Source: an uncultured Parabacteroides sp. (GTDB lineage Bacteria; Bacteroidota; Bacteroidia; Bacteroidales; Tannerellaceae). Taken from it: DNA of 64,000 nt. Below, piece by piece: positions 33,614 through 42,935 of this stretch (positions are counted from its first letter, which is position 1; every line of letters starts with the position of its first letter). The notes beneath the pieces are model-generated. The model worked only from the letters and a program-made list of their open reading frames with translations. It ran no database searches and was not told the DNA's origin. A program made the translations under genes and the position numbers. Where the stretch lies: positions 62,001 through 126,000 of the forward strand of contig CALUZV010000002.1 in the NCBI GenBank assembly GCA_944325345.1, in the 5' to 3' direction.

Positions 33614-35029
33614 CTACCTCCCCACCATCTTCTCCCTCAACCTCAAACAAGAGCAAATAGCGCCTATGATGGTGAGGAAACCGCCGAGCAACAGGGCATC
33701 GTGCGGCGCCTTCGGCCCGAAAAGGTGGAATAACATGGCGACGAGGGCTGCTCCCAGTGTCTGACCCGTCAACCGCGCCGTGGCGAGCATTCCGCTTGCG
33801 CTGCCCGAACGTCCCGGCGGTGCCGAGGCTAATAGCAGGTGGTTGTTGGGGGATTGGAAGAAGCCGAAACCTGCCCCGCAGAGCAGAAGCCTCCAAACCA
33901 ATCCGAAATGATCGGTATCGACGGGTATGAAGGATAATAAAAAGCAACCGACGCTCAACATCGTCAGCCCAATGCCTCCTAATATGCCGGGATGCACTTT
34001 ATTGATTAGCAAACCTGCCATCGGCGCCACGAAAACTATCGCCAATGGCCAGGAGGTCATCAAAAGTCCGATGCCGACTGCATTGTAACCAAACGTATTG
34101 ACTAACATGAACGGCATCCCGACCATCACGAGCATCTGCGCCGTAAACGAAATGATGCTTGTGGCTACCGAGGTCGTGAATATCGGTATCTTAAGCAAAT
34201 CGAACGGCAACATCGGGAATTTTTTGCCCCTCTCCATGCGTACATAGCATACGGCCAGGACGAGCAACACAACGGCTCCGCCAAGTACCCATCGCGTCGG
34301 CACATCGTGCGAATAGGCTTCCACACATCCGATAAACAGTCCCATCGTGGCTGCATTGAGCACGGCTTCATGCCAATCGAAGTGCCGGCCGACCACACGC
34401 ACGGGATTATCAGGCAAATAACGGCGCGCCATCACAAATGTCGCCACTCCAACCGGCACATTGATGGCAAAAAGCCAAGGCCACGGAGCTATGGCAAGGA
34501 TGGCAGCCGAGAGCGTAGGCCCTGTTACCGACGCGATTGCCACTACGGTCGCATTGAGTCCCACTCCCTTCCCCAAATGTCGCTTGGGATAGATGAGTTT
34601 TACCATTGAGGTATTGACACTCATCAGCATCGCCGCGCCAATGCCCTGCACCACGCGCGAAATCACGAGTATAGGCAACGTGGTAGAGAACGCACACGCC
34701 ACAGAACCGAGCGTGAACACGACTATGCCACAAAGATATACCCGCTTGTAGCCCCACAGCTCGCCCATCGAGGCAAACGGCAGGAGCAACATCATCACGG
34801 CCAACTGAAAAGCATTGACTATCCAAATGGAGTCTTCCGACGGCACGTCGAGCTGCGCTGCCATACTGGGAAGTGCCACATTGCAAATCGTCCCGTCGAG
34901 AACGGAGAGGAAAAGTCCACAAAATGTGGCCGCTACCGCATAATAAATCTGCGGACGATGCAGTCCGTCCCACTCAAGGTCTCCAACCAGATGTATATCT
35001 TCCTCTTTGCTCGTCGTTTTTCTCTTCAT
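33614..35029 (-). CDS. MFS drug/proton antiporter, DHA2-like
   Basis: A 471-residue transporter with about 14 hydrophobic segments, the DHA2 (EmrB/QacA) layout. Signature motifs are the start FCGLFLSVLDGTICNVALPSM (motif D1, aspartate in the first helix), the motif A loop GELWGYKRVYL, and motif C in VVAIASVTGPTLSAAILAI. It probably exports toxic compounds at the expense of the proton gradient. It converges with the flippase gene with only 19 bases between the stops. No membrane-fusion partner or regulator is adjacent. Confidence 0.88.
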   Translation of the reverse strand: MKRKTTSKEEDIHLVGDLEWDGLHRPQIYYAVAATFCGLFLSVLDGTICNVALPSMAAQLDVPSEDSIWIVNAFQLAVMMLLLPFASMGELWGYKRVYLCGIVVFTLGSVACAFSTTLPILVISRVVQGIGAAMLMSVNTSMVKLIYPKRHLGKGVGLNATVVAIASVTGPTLSAAILAIAPWPWLFAINVPVGVATFVMARRYLPDNPVRVVGRHFDWHEAVLNAATMGLFIGCVEAYSHDVPTRWVLGGAVVLLVLAVCYVRMERGKKFPMLPFDLLKIPIFTTSVATSIISFTAQMLVMVGMPFMLVNTFGYNAVGIGLLMTSWPLAIVFVAPMAGLLINKVHPGILGGIGLTMLSVGCFLLSFIPVDTDHFGLVWRLLLCGAGFGFFQSPNNHLLLASAPPGRSGSASGMLATARLTGQTLGAALVAMLFHLFGPKAPHDALLLGGFLTIIGAICSCLRLREKMVGR

Positions 35030-35073
35030 AACAAATCAAATTCCTGCCTGATAATTGTTTTCGAATAGTCCCG

Positions 35074-35081
35074 CAAATATA
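35074..35081 (-). promoter_or_regulatory. -7 box of the MFS gene
   Basis: The minus strand reads TATATTTG, about 45 bases before the ATG; no clear -33 element. Confidence 0.4.
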
Positions 35082-35164
35082 TAAAATATACGACGAAGTG
35101 CGACCCTTCTTCCAAAAACAGGACTGCTCCTTTTCCGGAATTTCACACATATATCGCTAATAAA

Positions 35165-35525
35165 ATGCTATTTAAATCCATTTATTTCCTACTTTTAATA
35201 TTAAAAAGAAGAAATAAAGAGATTTATTTCTTACTTTTGATATTAAAAGTGAGACTTTAAGTCATTAATTTAACATATTCAAGCTTCAAAGTATAAACTT
35301 AATCGATTAAACTGTTACTTTTAATATTAAAAGGAAGAAATAAACTGATTAAAGTCTCATTTTTAATATCAAAAGTGAGAATTTAAGCCATTAATTTTAT
35401 ACTTCAAGACTCAAAGCACTATTTTAATCGATTAAAATCTCACTTTTGATACTAAAAAGAAGAAATAAAGAGATTAAAGTCTCATTTTTAATATTAAAAG
35501 TAACAGTTTAATCGATTTAGTTACC
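35165..35525. repeat. Repeat array F, 42-bp period, eight units
   Basis: The AT-rich palindrome ACTTTTAATATTAAAAG, or a diverged form, starts at 35191, 35233, 35275, 35317, 35359, 35401, 35442 and 35484: steps of 42, once 41. Midway between units lies another palindrome, either AAGAAATAAAGAGATTTATTTC or TTAATCGATTAA. It fills the divergent gap between the MFS and RNase H genes and explains most of the 625-base gene-free stretch. Confidence 0.88.
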
Positions 35526-35626
35526 ACTTTTAAAGGGGAAAATAGTGTATGAGCGGGCAGATATCCTTCTCTGAACGCCCAAAGCAGGAAACCAAGGGGC
35601 TGGTCGGTTATTTTGAACTTTTTTTG

Positions 35627-35634
35627 TACTTTTG
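35627..35634 (+). promoter_or_regulatory. -7 box of the RNase H gene
   Basis: TACTTTTG, about 20 bases before the ATG; the -33 region is T-rich but not a clear match. Confidence 0.5.
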
Positions 35635-35654
35635 CCCCCCAAAATAAGTAACCT

Positions 35655-36293
35655 ATGGCAAAAAAAGGAGCGAAACGGAAGTTCTATGTCGTTTGGCAAG
35701 GCGTAAATCCCGGTATTTATGATAATTGGGCGGACTGCAAGGCGCAGGTCGAGGGTCAGGAGAACGCGAAATACAAGTCGTTCGAGACAAGAGAGGAGGC
35801 GGCCGAGGCGTTGGAAAAAGGCTACGCTCAGTATCTCCGCCGAGCGCCGCGAAAGCCGCAATGGGAGGCGGAAAAGCCCGTCGGTCAGCCTATTGAGAAT
35901 AGTATCACCGTCGATGCGGCTTGCAGCGGGAATCCGGGCGACATGGAATACCGCGGAGTGTACACGGCGACGGGCCAGGAGCTATTCCACGTCGGGCCAA
36001 TGGCGCAAGGGACGAACAACGTCGGGGAATTCCTCGCCATTGTACACGGACTCGCGCTGCTGGAGCAAAAACACAGTCCGCTTCCGCTCTATTCCGATAG
36101 CCGGAACGCTATCCTGTGGGTTAAAAAGAAGAAATGCAAGACCTTGCTGGAACAGACCGAGGCGAATCGGCCTATCTTCGACCTCATCAGCCGCGCCGAG
36201 CGCTGGCTCGAGACGCACGACTACACGACGGAGATTTTAAAATGGGAAACGTCGGTCTGGGGCGAGAACCCGGCGGACTTCGGACGGAAATAG
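35655..36293 (+). CDS. Ribonuclease H1 with N-terminal viroplasmin-like domain
   Basis: A 212-residue enzyme that cuts RNA in RNA-DNA hybrids. Residues 8-52 form the caulimovirus VI-type hybrid-binding domain (KFYVVWQGVNPGIYDNWADC, then YKSFETREEA). The RNase H fold starts at about 80 and keeps the acidic residues: Asp in TVDAACSGNPG, Glu in NNVGEFLAIVHG, Asp in LYSDSRNAI, and a C-terminal Asp in NPADFGRK. This two-domain form is common in Bacteroidetes. It has its own promoter and precedes the ThrE-type gene by 52 bases. Confidence 0.92.
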   Translation: MAKKGAKRKFYVVWQGVNPGIYDNWADCKAQVEGQENAKYKSFETREEAAEALEKGYAQYLRRAPRKPQWEAEKPVGQPIENSITVDAACSGNPGDMEYRGVYTATGQELFHVGPMAQGTNNVGEFLAIVHGLALLEQKHSPLPLYSDSRNAILWVKKKKCKTLLEQTEANRPIFDLISRAERWLETHDYTTEILKWETSVWGENPADFGRK

Positions 36294-36345
36294 CAGTCCG
36301 CAGCCTGGGCAGAACAAGATTATTTAACCAACTATAGACATATAT

Positions 36346-37698
36346 ATGACAGTGAACGAAGGTATTTCTGAAAAAGAAGTCTTCCTGCTGCGCCGCAAGC
36401 TCGATTTGCTGCTGCGCACAGGGAAAATGCTGATGGAGAGTGCTGCAGACACGAACCGAATCGACCGGAACATGAAGCGGGTGGCTGCTTTCATGGGCAT
36501 TCCGGAAGACAAGTTGCACATCGACATACGTTGGACGATCATCATGGTCAATGTCAGCGACGAGAAACATTCTTTTTCCAAATTCCAGAAATGCGAGAAG
36601 CATGGAGTGAATATGACCGTGATTTCTCAAATCAGCGACCTCTCGTGGAAGGCAATCGAGGAAGATTATTCCCTCGACCGCTACGAAGAAGAGCTGGAAA
36701 AAATCGCCAAAGCACCCCGGAACTACAAGCCGTGGCTGGTGGCAGTCTGCGCAGGGTTTGCCTGCGGGGGATTTTGCAAGTTGTTCGGCGGGGACTGGGT
36801 TGCGTTCTTCCTCGCATCCTTGTGCGCGTACGCCGGGTTCCATGTGCGGGCGCAGTGCATCAAGTTTGGAATAAATCATTATATGTGCATGGCGATAGCA
36901 GCCTTTGTCGCAACGTGTTTGGCCTACGGGACGACGCTGTTCGGTTGGTCGGCGACACCCTATCATCCGCTGCTGGCCTGCGCGCTGTTTATCGTGCCGG
37001 GAGTGCCGCTCATCAACTTCGTGGACGACATGATAGACAATTTCCTACTCGTCGGCATCACGCGGGCGGCGAATACGGCGATGATGTTGGGAGCCTTGAC
37101 ATTCGGAATCGCCTTTGCCCTGCGCATCTTCCAGATGAGCGACGTGCAGATAGACTTGAAATTCTCCGAGTTGAGCATGGAGCCGCACGACTCCTACTAT
37201 GTCTATGCGATAGCGGCGGCGATAGCAGCGATGGGCTTCTCCATGATATTCAATATCCAGCGGAGGCTGTTGTGGGTCGTTGCGCTGGGCGGGATTATCG
37301 CCGTGTGCACGCGAAACTTCGTAAATTTCGGCTTAGGTTACGGGCCGGTCATCGGGTCGTTTATGGGAAGTTTCGTAGTCAGTCTCATCGCGGTAAAAGC
37401 CGTACATTGGTTTCACGTACCGAATCACGTGCTGACCATACCGTCAGTTATCCCGATGATTCCCGGTGTTTTGATGTATCGTTCGCTACTGGCATTCATC
37501 AATATGCACGGCGTGATAGGCGAAGTAACACATGCGTTCGCCAATGGAATCAATTCGGCCCTCATCATCCTATGCATCTCCCTCGGAGTAGCCGTCCCGA
37601 ACATCTTCGCCCGTCGTTACATCGCCAAAGACCGGCAACGGTTCTTGGAAGAAGAATTGAGGAAGAGGAAGGAGAGGGGGAAGTTTATTGAGTGGTAG
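36346..37698 (+). CDS. ThrE-family threonine/serine exporter, fused form
   Basis: A 450-residue inner membrane protein joining the two ThrE parts. The N-terminal half (DUF1212-type) has EKEVFLLRRKLDLLLRTGKMLMESAADTNRI, broken by a conserved hydrolase-like region, then about five membrane helices to residue 270. The C-terminal half (DUF3815-type) has a further five helices, with FGLGYGPVIGSFMGSF and IPSVIPMIPGVLMYR. Family members export threonine and serine. The tail is strongly basic (RKRKERGKFIEW). It is followed by two hairpins, the second a bidirectional terminator shared with the convergent Abi gene. Confidence 0.9.
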   Translation: MTVNEGISEKEVFLLRRKLDLLLRTGKMLMESAADTNRIDRNMKRVAAFMGIPEDKLHIDIRWTIIMVNVSDEKHSFSKFQKCEKHGVNMTVISQISDLSWKAIEEDYSLDRYEEELEKIAKAPRNYKPWLVAVCAGFACGGFCKLFGGDWVAFFLASLCAYAGFHVRAQCIKFGINHYMCMAIAAFVATCLAYGTTLFGWSATPYHPLLACALFIVPGVPLINFVDDMIDNFLLVGITRAANTAMMLGALTFGIAFALRIFQMSDVQIDLKFSELSMEPHDSYYVYAIAAAIAAMGFSMIFNIQRRLLWVVALGGIIAVCTRNFVNFGLGYGPVIGSFMGSFVVSLIAVKAVHWFHVPNHVLTIPSVIPMIPGVLMYRSLLAFINMHGVIGEVTHAFANGINSALIILCISLGVAVPNIFARRYIAKDRQRFLEEELRKRKERGKFIEW

Positions 37699-37734
37699 TT
37701 AAATGAAGAGTGAAGAATGATGGATGATGCATAA

Positions 37735-37755
37735 CCCGGCAAATTTATTGCCGGG
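37735..37755. other. Short perfect hairpin after the exporter gene
   Basis: CCCGGCAA and TTGCCGGG form an 8-bp stem with a 5-base AT loop. There is no T run, so it is not a terminator by itself; it may stabilise the mRNA end. Confidence 0.5.
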
Positions 37756-37776
37756 ATACGTATCCACCTATAAAGA

Positions 37777-37810
37777 AAAGCGTTCCGGGATTGGGCCGGG
37801 ACGCTTTCTT
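37777..37810. terminator. Bidirectional terminator between exporter and Abi genes
   Basis: AAAGCGT-CCGG pairs with CCGG-ACGCTTT with one mismatch. The plus strand continues TCTTTAT and the minus strand TTTCTTTAT, so it serves both convergent genes. Confidence 0.8.
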
Positions 37811-37845
37811 TATATAAACTTTTTGTTGGAGCGTTAAAAATATCT

Positions 37846-38751
37846 CTAAACACTTTCCCAAAGTTTTTCATTTTCCCAATTTATAGGGAAGCCCATTGCT
37901 CTAACATCAATTGATGGATAACGATTTAAAAGCTCTTTGAATCGCGAAATAAACGAATGGTTGGGATTGACCGTATTCAGCAAGTAAATAATCATGCTTA
38001 ACACAAAATACGTCTGCTGAGTTCCACTGGCGGGTAATGCTATAAAAGTATTGCGTGGTGACCGTGGCATCAACGGACGAATACTTAATATTCTGTTCCA
38101 TAAACGGCTATGATGCGCACAGATATTACGCACATAAACAATACAATGCAACCAAGAAGCAAAAACAGTATCTGGCAGCCCGAAATAAGCGGCAATAGAC
38201 CGTTTCGCCCGTCCTGGCTGTAAATTTCCATATAATATAGAAAGTGTCCCGAATGAAGCTATCTCCATTGTCATCCAACTCGGAGGGAAATGATCTGAAT
38301 ATTTAGCTTTGAATGCTGTTATAAATTCTTCATCACTACGGTTGTACTCTTCTTCTATTTTTGCTAAGACTTTTGTGTGGCGAACCGGGTTTGAAAAAAG
38401 CGAAGAGTCTTCAAACCAGTGCGCGTGATACTGTGTAGAAAGAATATAGGCCGTCTGTGTACGAACTGCCACCTCTATCTTTTCAAGTTCAGCAATAATC
38501 AGTTTACGAAGTTCACTGTCAAACTTATAAATGTTATAAGCAGCTTCAAATGTACTGCCAGGCTTGAAAATATGCCGTTGCTTGTCAGCCAACAAAGGAT
38601 ACCAATAACCGCTCAAACGGTAATAGCTGATATTCTGTAATAAATGGAGAGCTTTAGTTTCATTCCCCAGAACCATCCCTCTTTGTTTGAGTAAAGTTAT
38701 CTGGTCTGTAAAGGATATAAGTTGTTTGGAATATGAAATTTTCATAGTCAT
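37846..38751 (-). CDS. Abi_2 family abortive-infection protein (AbiD/AbiF-like)
   Basis: A 301-residue protein of the Abi_2 family. The conserved opening QITLLKQRGM and ISYYRLSGYWYP (41-52) are present, and near residue 208 the HEPN-type ribonuclease motif R-x4-H appears in VRNICAHHSRLWN. Abi_2 proteins give phage resistance by halting the cell, and AbiF-like members have been tied to RNA-based toxin-antitoxin function. The base composition is more AT-rich than the neighbours', which suggests acquisition. It has a canonical promoter and a hairpin leader just upstream (38769-38850) and shares a terminator with the exporter. The ATG at 38745 (MKISYSKQ) is an alternative start. Confidence 0.85.
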   Translation of the reverse strand: MTMKISYSKQLISFTDQITLLKQRGMVLGNETKALHLLQNISYYRLSGYWYPLLADKQRHIFKPGSTFEAAYNIYKFDSELRKLIIAELEKIEVAVRTQTAYILSTQYHAHWFEDSSLFSNPVRHTKVLAKIEEEYNRSDEEFITAFKAKYSDHFPPSWMTMEIASFGTLSILYGNLQPGRAKRSIAAYFGLPDTVFASWLHCIVYVRNICAHHSRLWNRILSIRPLMPRSPRNTFIALPASGTQQTYFVLSMIIYLLNTVNPNHSFISRFKELLNRYPSIDVRAMGFPINWENEKLWESV

Positions 38752-38768
38752 TTGGTATAAAATAGAAA

Positions 38769-38813
38769 GCTTACCCTGAGCGCGCTGTTCTTACGGGAAG
38801 CGGGGTAAGCATG
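38769..38813 (-). ncRNA. Structured leader or small RNA ahead of the Abi gene
   Basis: On the minus strand GCTTACCC (38810-38803) pairs perfectly with GGGTAAGC (38776-38769). Inside it, CGCT (38802-38799) pairs with AGCG (38786-38783), leaving CGCTCA bulged on the 3' side. The loop contains GTAAG, which could alternatively pair with CTTAC of the outer stem. The hairpin begins within about 5 bases of the predicted transcript start and ends 18 bases before the ATG. Candidate structured-RNA partner or regulator of the toxin; function is inference. Confidence 0.55.
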
Positions 38814-38819
38814 TTGCCG

Positions 38820-38850
38820 CAAAGGTAGTTTATTCCTTCCATTTGTCAAA
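38820..38850 (-). promoter_or_regulatory. Full consensus promoter of the Abi gene
   Basis: On the minus strand TTTG (38850-38847), 19 bases, TACCTTTG (38827-38820). The start is predicted near 38814. Confidence 0.8.
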
Positions 38851-38896
38851 AACTTCTTTCATTTTTTATCTTTATAAATGCGAGATAATTCACAAA

Positions 38897-38930
38897 AATC
38901 CCTGCCTCACACCGACGAGAAGCAGGGATT
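38897..38930 (-). terminator. Terminator downstream of the DUF6383 gene
   Basis: AATCCCTGC and GCAGGGATT form a 9-bp stem followed on the minus strand by T-rich sequence. It lies about 220 bases past the stop codon, and its loop (CGTCGGTGTGAG on the minus strand) is shared with the terminator at 62673-62701. Confidence 0.8.
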
Positions 38931-39060
38931 TTCCTTTAAAACTTTTCCGCCTTTTCCTTTTCACAAAGTACTTTTACTGTGGCGGATAGAACTTTTTCAA
39001 TTACACTACTATTATTATTAATACTAATTAAAAGCGTTCACCCTCACGGGCTACTATTTC

Positions 39061-39148
39061 TTTTCAATTGACAGTTGAGAATTGACAATTGACAATTTTC
39101 AAGTTGCTCCCTAATCATTGTCAATTGTCAATTGTGAATTGTCAATTA
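39061..39148. repeat. Dispersed TTGACAATTGA-type repeat (copy 2)
   Basis: Two groups of TTGACAATT-like units, first in one orientation and then in the other, separated by about 25 bases. They reach to within four bases of the DUF6383 stop codon. Confidence 0.8.
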
Positions 39149-39151
39149 GAG

Positions 39152-42100
39152 TTAGCGGACGCTAACTTTTACGGCTTCTTCACCATCGACGCTAACGATT
39201 GCGATACCTGCCGGTACGCTGATGGTAGCGTTGTCAGATGTCAAGACTTCGTTTGCAACGATCTGGCCGAGGATAGTAGAAACTACTACGTTCTTGCCGG
39301 CGGCGTTCTTGATGTTGATGGCACCGTCGTAAGCTACGACCTTAACTTCAGAAGCTGATACTGATTCGTTGGCGGTAGGAGCTTCAACGCTCTTGATAGC
39401 AAGATCCAAAGCGTATGCTCTGTTCGTTGTGAAGTACAGCTTCTGGCTGTTGCTTGCCAAGTAAACAGTTTCGTTATTCAGAGCCTTACCACTTGTCGGA
39501 TCTACGTTACCTTCAACCTGACGAATGTTATACAAGCCTTCCATCTCTTCATTTTCAATGATCTGGAACTTGAAGCGATTCAAACCACCCCATACACTTT
39601 CATTGTCAGCTTCTTCGGCGATGACTTTCTTTTCACCCTTCAGACCTTCAACTGTCATTGTGTCGCGAGAAGCATCCAAAGTACCAGCCTTGAAGATAGC
39701 TTTCGTGTCATATTTAGACAATTGATAATCCGGATCATAAGTCATGTTTACAGGATAAGCTACAGAATCTACCGGGTTGAACAAGAACAGACGTTCACTC
39801 AAAGCATTGCTACCTTCGCCCTGTCCCAAAGAAATGTAGAAGGAAGGAGCTACCGCATTCTTGTCTGTTTCATGCAGATAGAATGTTTCTGCTGCATCGT
39901 TCAACAAGATACCTTCGTTGTCATCGTTTACAGTGATATAATCGCCAGCCATACCTGTTGCATTCTGCAATGTTACATGGCCTTCACCTTCCCAAGACAA
40001 GCTCGGAGCTTCAGCATCCAGATAAGTCTTCAGGTCAGAATCCTCAGAAGTAGCGGCATACATCTTTTCAGCAGCATTACCATAAGCATCATTATAAATG
40101 ATCTTATTACCACTAATAGATGTAGTTACAACAGAACTCTGAGCCGGATTTGCTACGCGAACACCACCATTAGTTTCCTCAGTAAATACATAAGTCTCAT
40201 CGTCATCGAAGAACGATACAGAACCGTCTGCATTTTCTTTGATATAGTAATAGTCAGGCTCACCGGTAGTAACTTTTTCCAAACTCAAATCATCATTAGC
40301 AGCTTGACCACCTGACAAATAATAATCCGTAGCCGTACCATCATTTACATAACGTAAAGCATACTTGTAAGCAGAAACCTTATCGGCATTAGGTACATTA
40401 TCTACATCTTCTGTTGTCGTATTGTTGTAAACAAATGTACGTTCGATAGTTGTTGCTTCCGGAGCTTTAACCAGCTGGAATTGAGCGGCAGCATATACAT
40501 CTTCAACAAAGATTGCATTGCTATTACTATCATACAAAGAGTTCTCAGCAGCACCAGTATACCAGCAATTGGAAGTATCAAACTTATCACGTGCGAAACG
40601 AATCATGCGAATAGATTCATTATCCACATTGTAGAAGCCAGCATATTCATCAACACTAACCGGTTCCAATTTGATAATCACATTTTCATCCAAAGCCTGA
40701 GCGCTGCCATCTGTTTCTACCTGATAAGTATTAGAAACGACCTTCAACGGCTGGATAGAGATAGGAGTAGTTGTCGGATTTCCATTTACAGCACTGAAAG
40801 CTACAGAGTAGCAGTTCTCGCCATAAGAAGGTTCCGGGAACAAGTTTACAGTGAACGATTCGTTCGTTTCACGGTTTGTGAAAGTAATCGCTGTGTACTT
40901 CTCAACATCATCTGTCAAATCTTCGTCCTCTACATTTGTGATGGTGTATTGGAATGAAGGATAAGCTGTATTCGCAATTGCGGAACCCTTGGCTACCCAC
41001 TGGAATCCTGTTGAACCCTGAGCTACTGTCAAATATCTATTTATCAATTTTGCGTCTTCGCTATTGCCAGCAACAATCTTGATAGCATAAACGGCAGCTT
41101 CCTTAGTTGTCTTCAACAATTCCTTACCGTCTTTCAATGCAGAATCAGATAACTTGAAGATATTTTCAGCAGAGCCTTTAACTGTTGTTAGATACAGAAC
41201 ATTATCAGCAGTAAATTCAATCAGACCCAAAGCCATATCTTCCTGAGAAGTCAATATTTCTGTAGCTTCATCGTCATCATCTGCCTGATAATAAAAGTTC
41301 GGCAAAGAGATTGCAAACGGATAAGCACCTACTTGATTATCCTTTACATCGAAGCAAGCATTAGCAATAGGCAGGTCCCAACTTTATAATCAGAAACATT
41401 GTCTTCAAAGATAAAGTCTGAAACTTTTGCTGTCATCAGCTGGAAGCCTTGGCCTTCATCACGGTCATCCACAGTTGTTTCAACTGTTTTCGTCGGGCTG
41501 ACATAAATTAAAGTAGATTTCAACCAATCGATATTTTCAGCCTTTAACCCCGTTGTTGCATCAACACCAGACTTTAATACACGTTCTGTGAAGAAATACA
41601 TACCTTCCGGAATGTAAAGGTCTTCACCATTAGCGCCAGCCTTAGAAAGCTTGTAGCCTTTGCCTGCAACCCAATTATTCGTAGCATCATCACAATTACC
41701 AGACTTCACTTCGAATGCCCAGATACGGCTATCACCACCAAAGAAGTTTTCATCCAATGTGTAGTTTTCAGAATCATATTCTACAGCCAAGTTGAAGCCT
41801 TTGTTGTTGAAGAAATCGTTCAGATCTGTATCTACCACTGCGCGATCGGCCTCGCAGAAGAGAATCTTTGACGCACCCGTTGTTCCACCAACAGGATCGA
41901 TTTTACCTGTAGACAGACCTAAATTATAATGACCACCTGCATTATTGTTTAAATAATTAGCAGTAGGTCCTGCATACTTAGCAATATTAGAAGCAGCTGT
42001 GCCATCATTGAAAGCCCACATATGACCAACGCCAGCATCAGTTTTTTCAGGATCTCCAATAACTGCATTATTAGCATCAAATGCTAAATAAGCTTCAGCA

Positions 42101-42432
42101 TCATTGCTATATAATGTGTAAAGCTTATTGCCTGCAATAGATTGACTTGGAACTTCTGTAATCTTAAAAGAGATTCCCTTAGTATCAAAAGATGCAGAAT
42201 TTAAAGCAGCAGTAGCCTCTCCTGTGAGAGCTCCACTTTTACTTTGTAGACTCAACAAGATGTCATCAGCGGTAAGTCCATCGCCTGTAACATCTGCTAC
42301 AACATAATAGTTATTACCAGACACGAAATCATCTGCAGAAACAACCTTCAAATCCGTAGGATTGATTGCAGAGAACGCAAGTGCCGTCGATAACAACATT
42401 CCTGTTGAAATAGTAAGTACTTTCTTGTTCAT
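39152..42432 (-). pseudogene. Large exported DUF6383 protein gene, split by a -1 frameshift
   Basis: Two frames (42432-41344 and 41305-39152) join into one protein of about 1,093 residues if one base is added in the run CCC at 41377-41379 (plus strand); the corrected reading YKVGDLPIANACFDV continues smoothly into LPNFYYQADDDD. The start MNKKVLTISTGMLLSTALAFS is a signal peptide. The body is acidic, rich in Ala, Asp, Asn and Thr, with repeated secreted-protein-like blocks and no catalytic motif. The C-terminal about 70 residues (DGAINIKNAAGKNVVV ... ISVPAGIAIVSVDGEE) define DUF6383 and resemble a type IX sorting domain. It may be a real mutation, phase variation or a sequencing error. Confidence 0.75.
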
Positions 42433-42538
42433 AATTACTTTAATTTTAATTGTTAATATTGAAGTGTTTAAAATCATTCTCATATCAACAATTACGGAGG
42501 GGAACAGCCCCGCCACTTCAATTATGAACTTAGCGGAC

Positions 42539-42626
42539 ACAAAAAAAGCGCGGGTTCTGTTGTTTATTATCTACCTTAAGGCATCGGCAAACGCCCATCA
42601 CAACGATAAAAACAACAGCCCGCGCT
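42539..42626 (-). terminator. Terminator-like long hairpin in the DUF6383 leader
   Basis: AGCGCGGG/CCCGCGCT and TGTTGTTT/AAACAACA stack into a 16-bp stem with a small internal loop and a 44-base apical loop that contains GGCGTTTGCC and CCTTAAGG. On the minus strand it ends in a run of T. It lies between the promoter at 42821-42850 and the gene start at 42432, so it may be an attenuator or the end of a small RNA of about 275 bases. Confidence 0.6.
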
Positions 42627-42820
42627 CTATTTCGTATAGTTCTTTTTCTCTCTAATTCCAAAAAAGAAGAATACACCCAGAGCGCAAGCATTCATTGTCT
42701 ATCATTCCGTTGTGATAAAAATTTTGCCGATTTTTAAGATAGGAATAATATCCGTAAATGCTATAACATCATATAGCGATTCCGTCATCCTTGGGAACGC
42801 TATCCCATCGGGAATCGATG

Positions 42821-42850
42821 CAAAGGTAAGGACGATTTATGAATCTGCAA
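42821..42850 (-). promoter_or_regulatory. Full consensus promoter upstream of the DUF6383 gene
   Basis: On the minus strand TTG (42850-42848), 19 bases, TACCTTTG (42828-42821). The leader to the ATG would be about 380 bases. I found no other -7 box between it and the gene. Confidence 0.7.
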
Positions 42851-42935
42851 GAAAAAACTCAGAATTTTTTCCAGAACTATGCTTTCTTTGGACGAAAGTG
42901 TAGGTTTCGGGGGACGAAAGGATAGTTCTAGAGGT

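Noticed and set aside
41306..42432. The two DUF6383 frames as two separate genes
   Set aside because: The second frame starts mid-domain without a signal peptide or promoter, and a single added base joins both into one continuous sequence.
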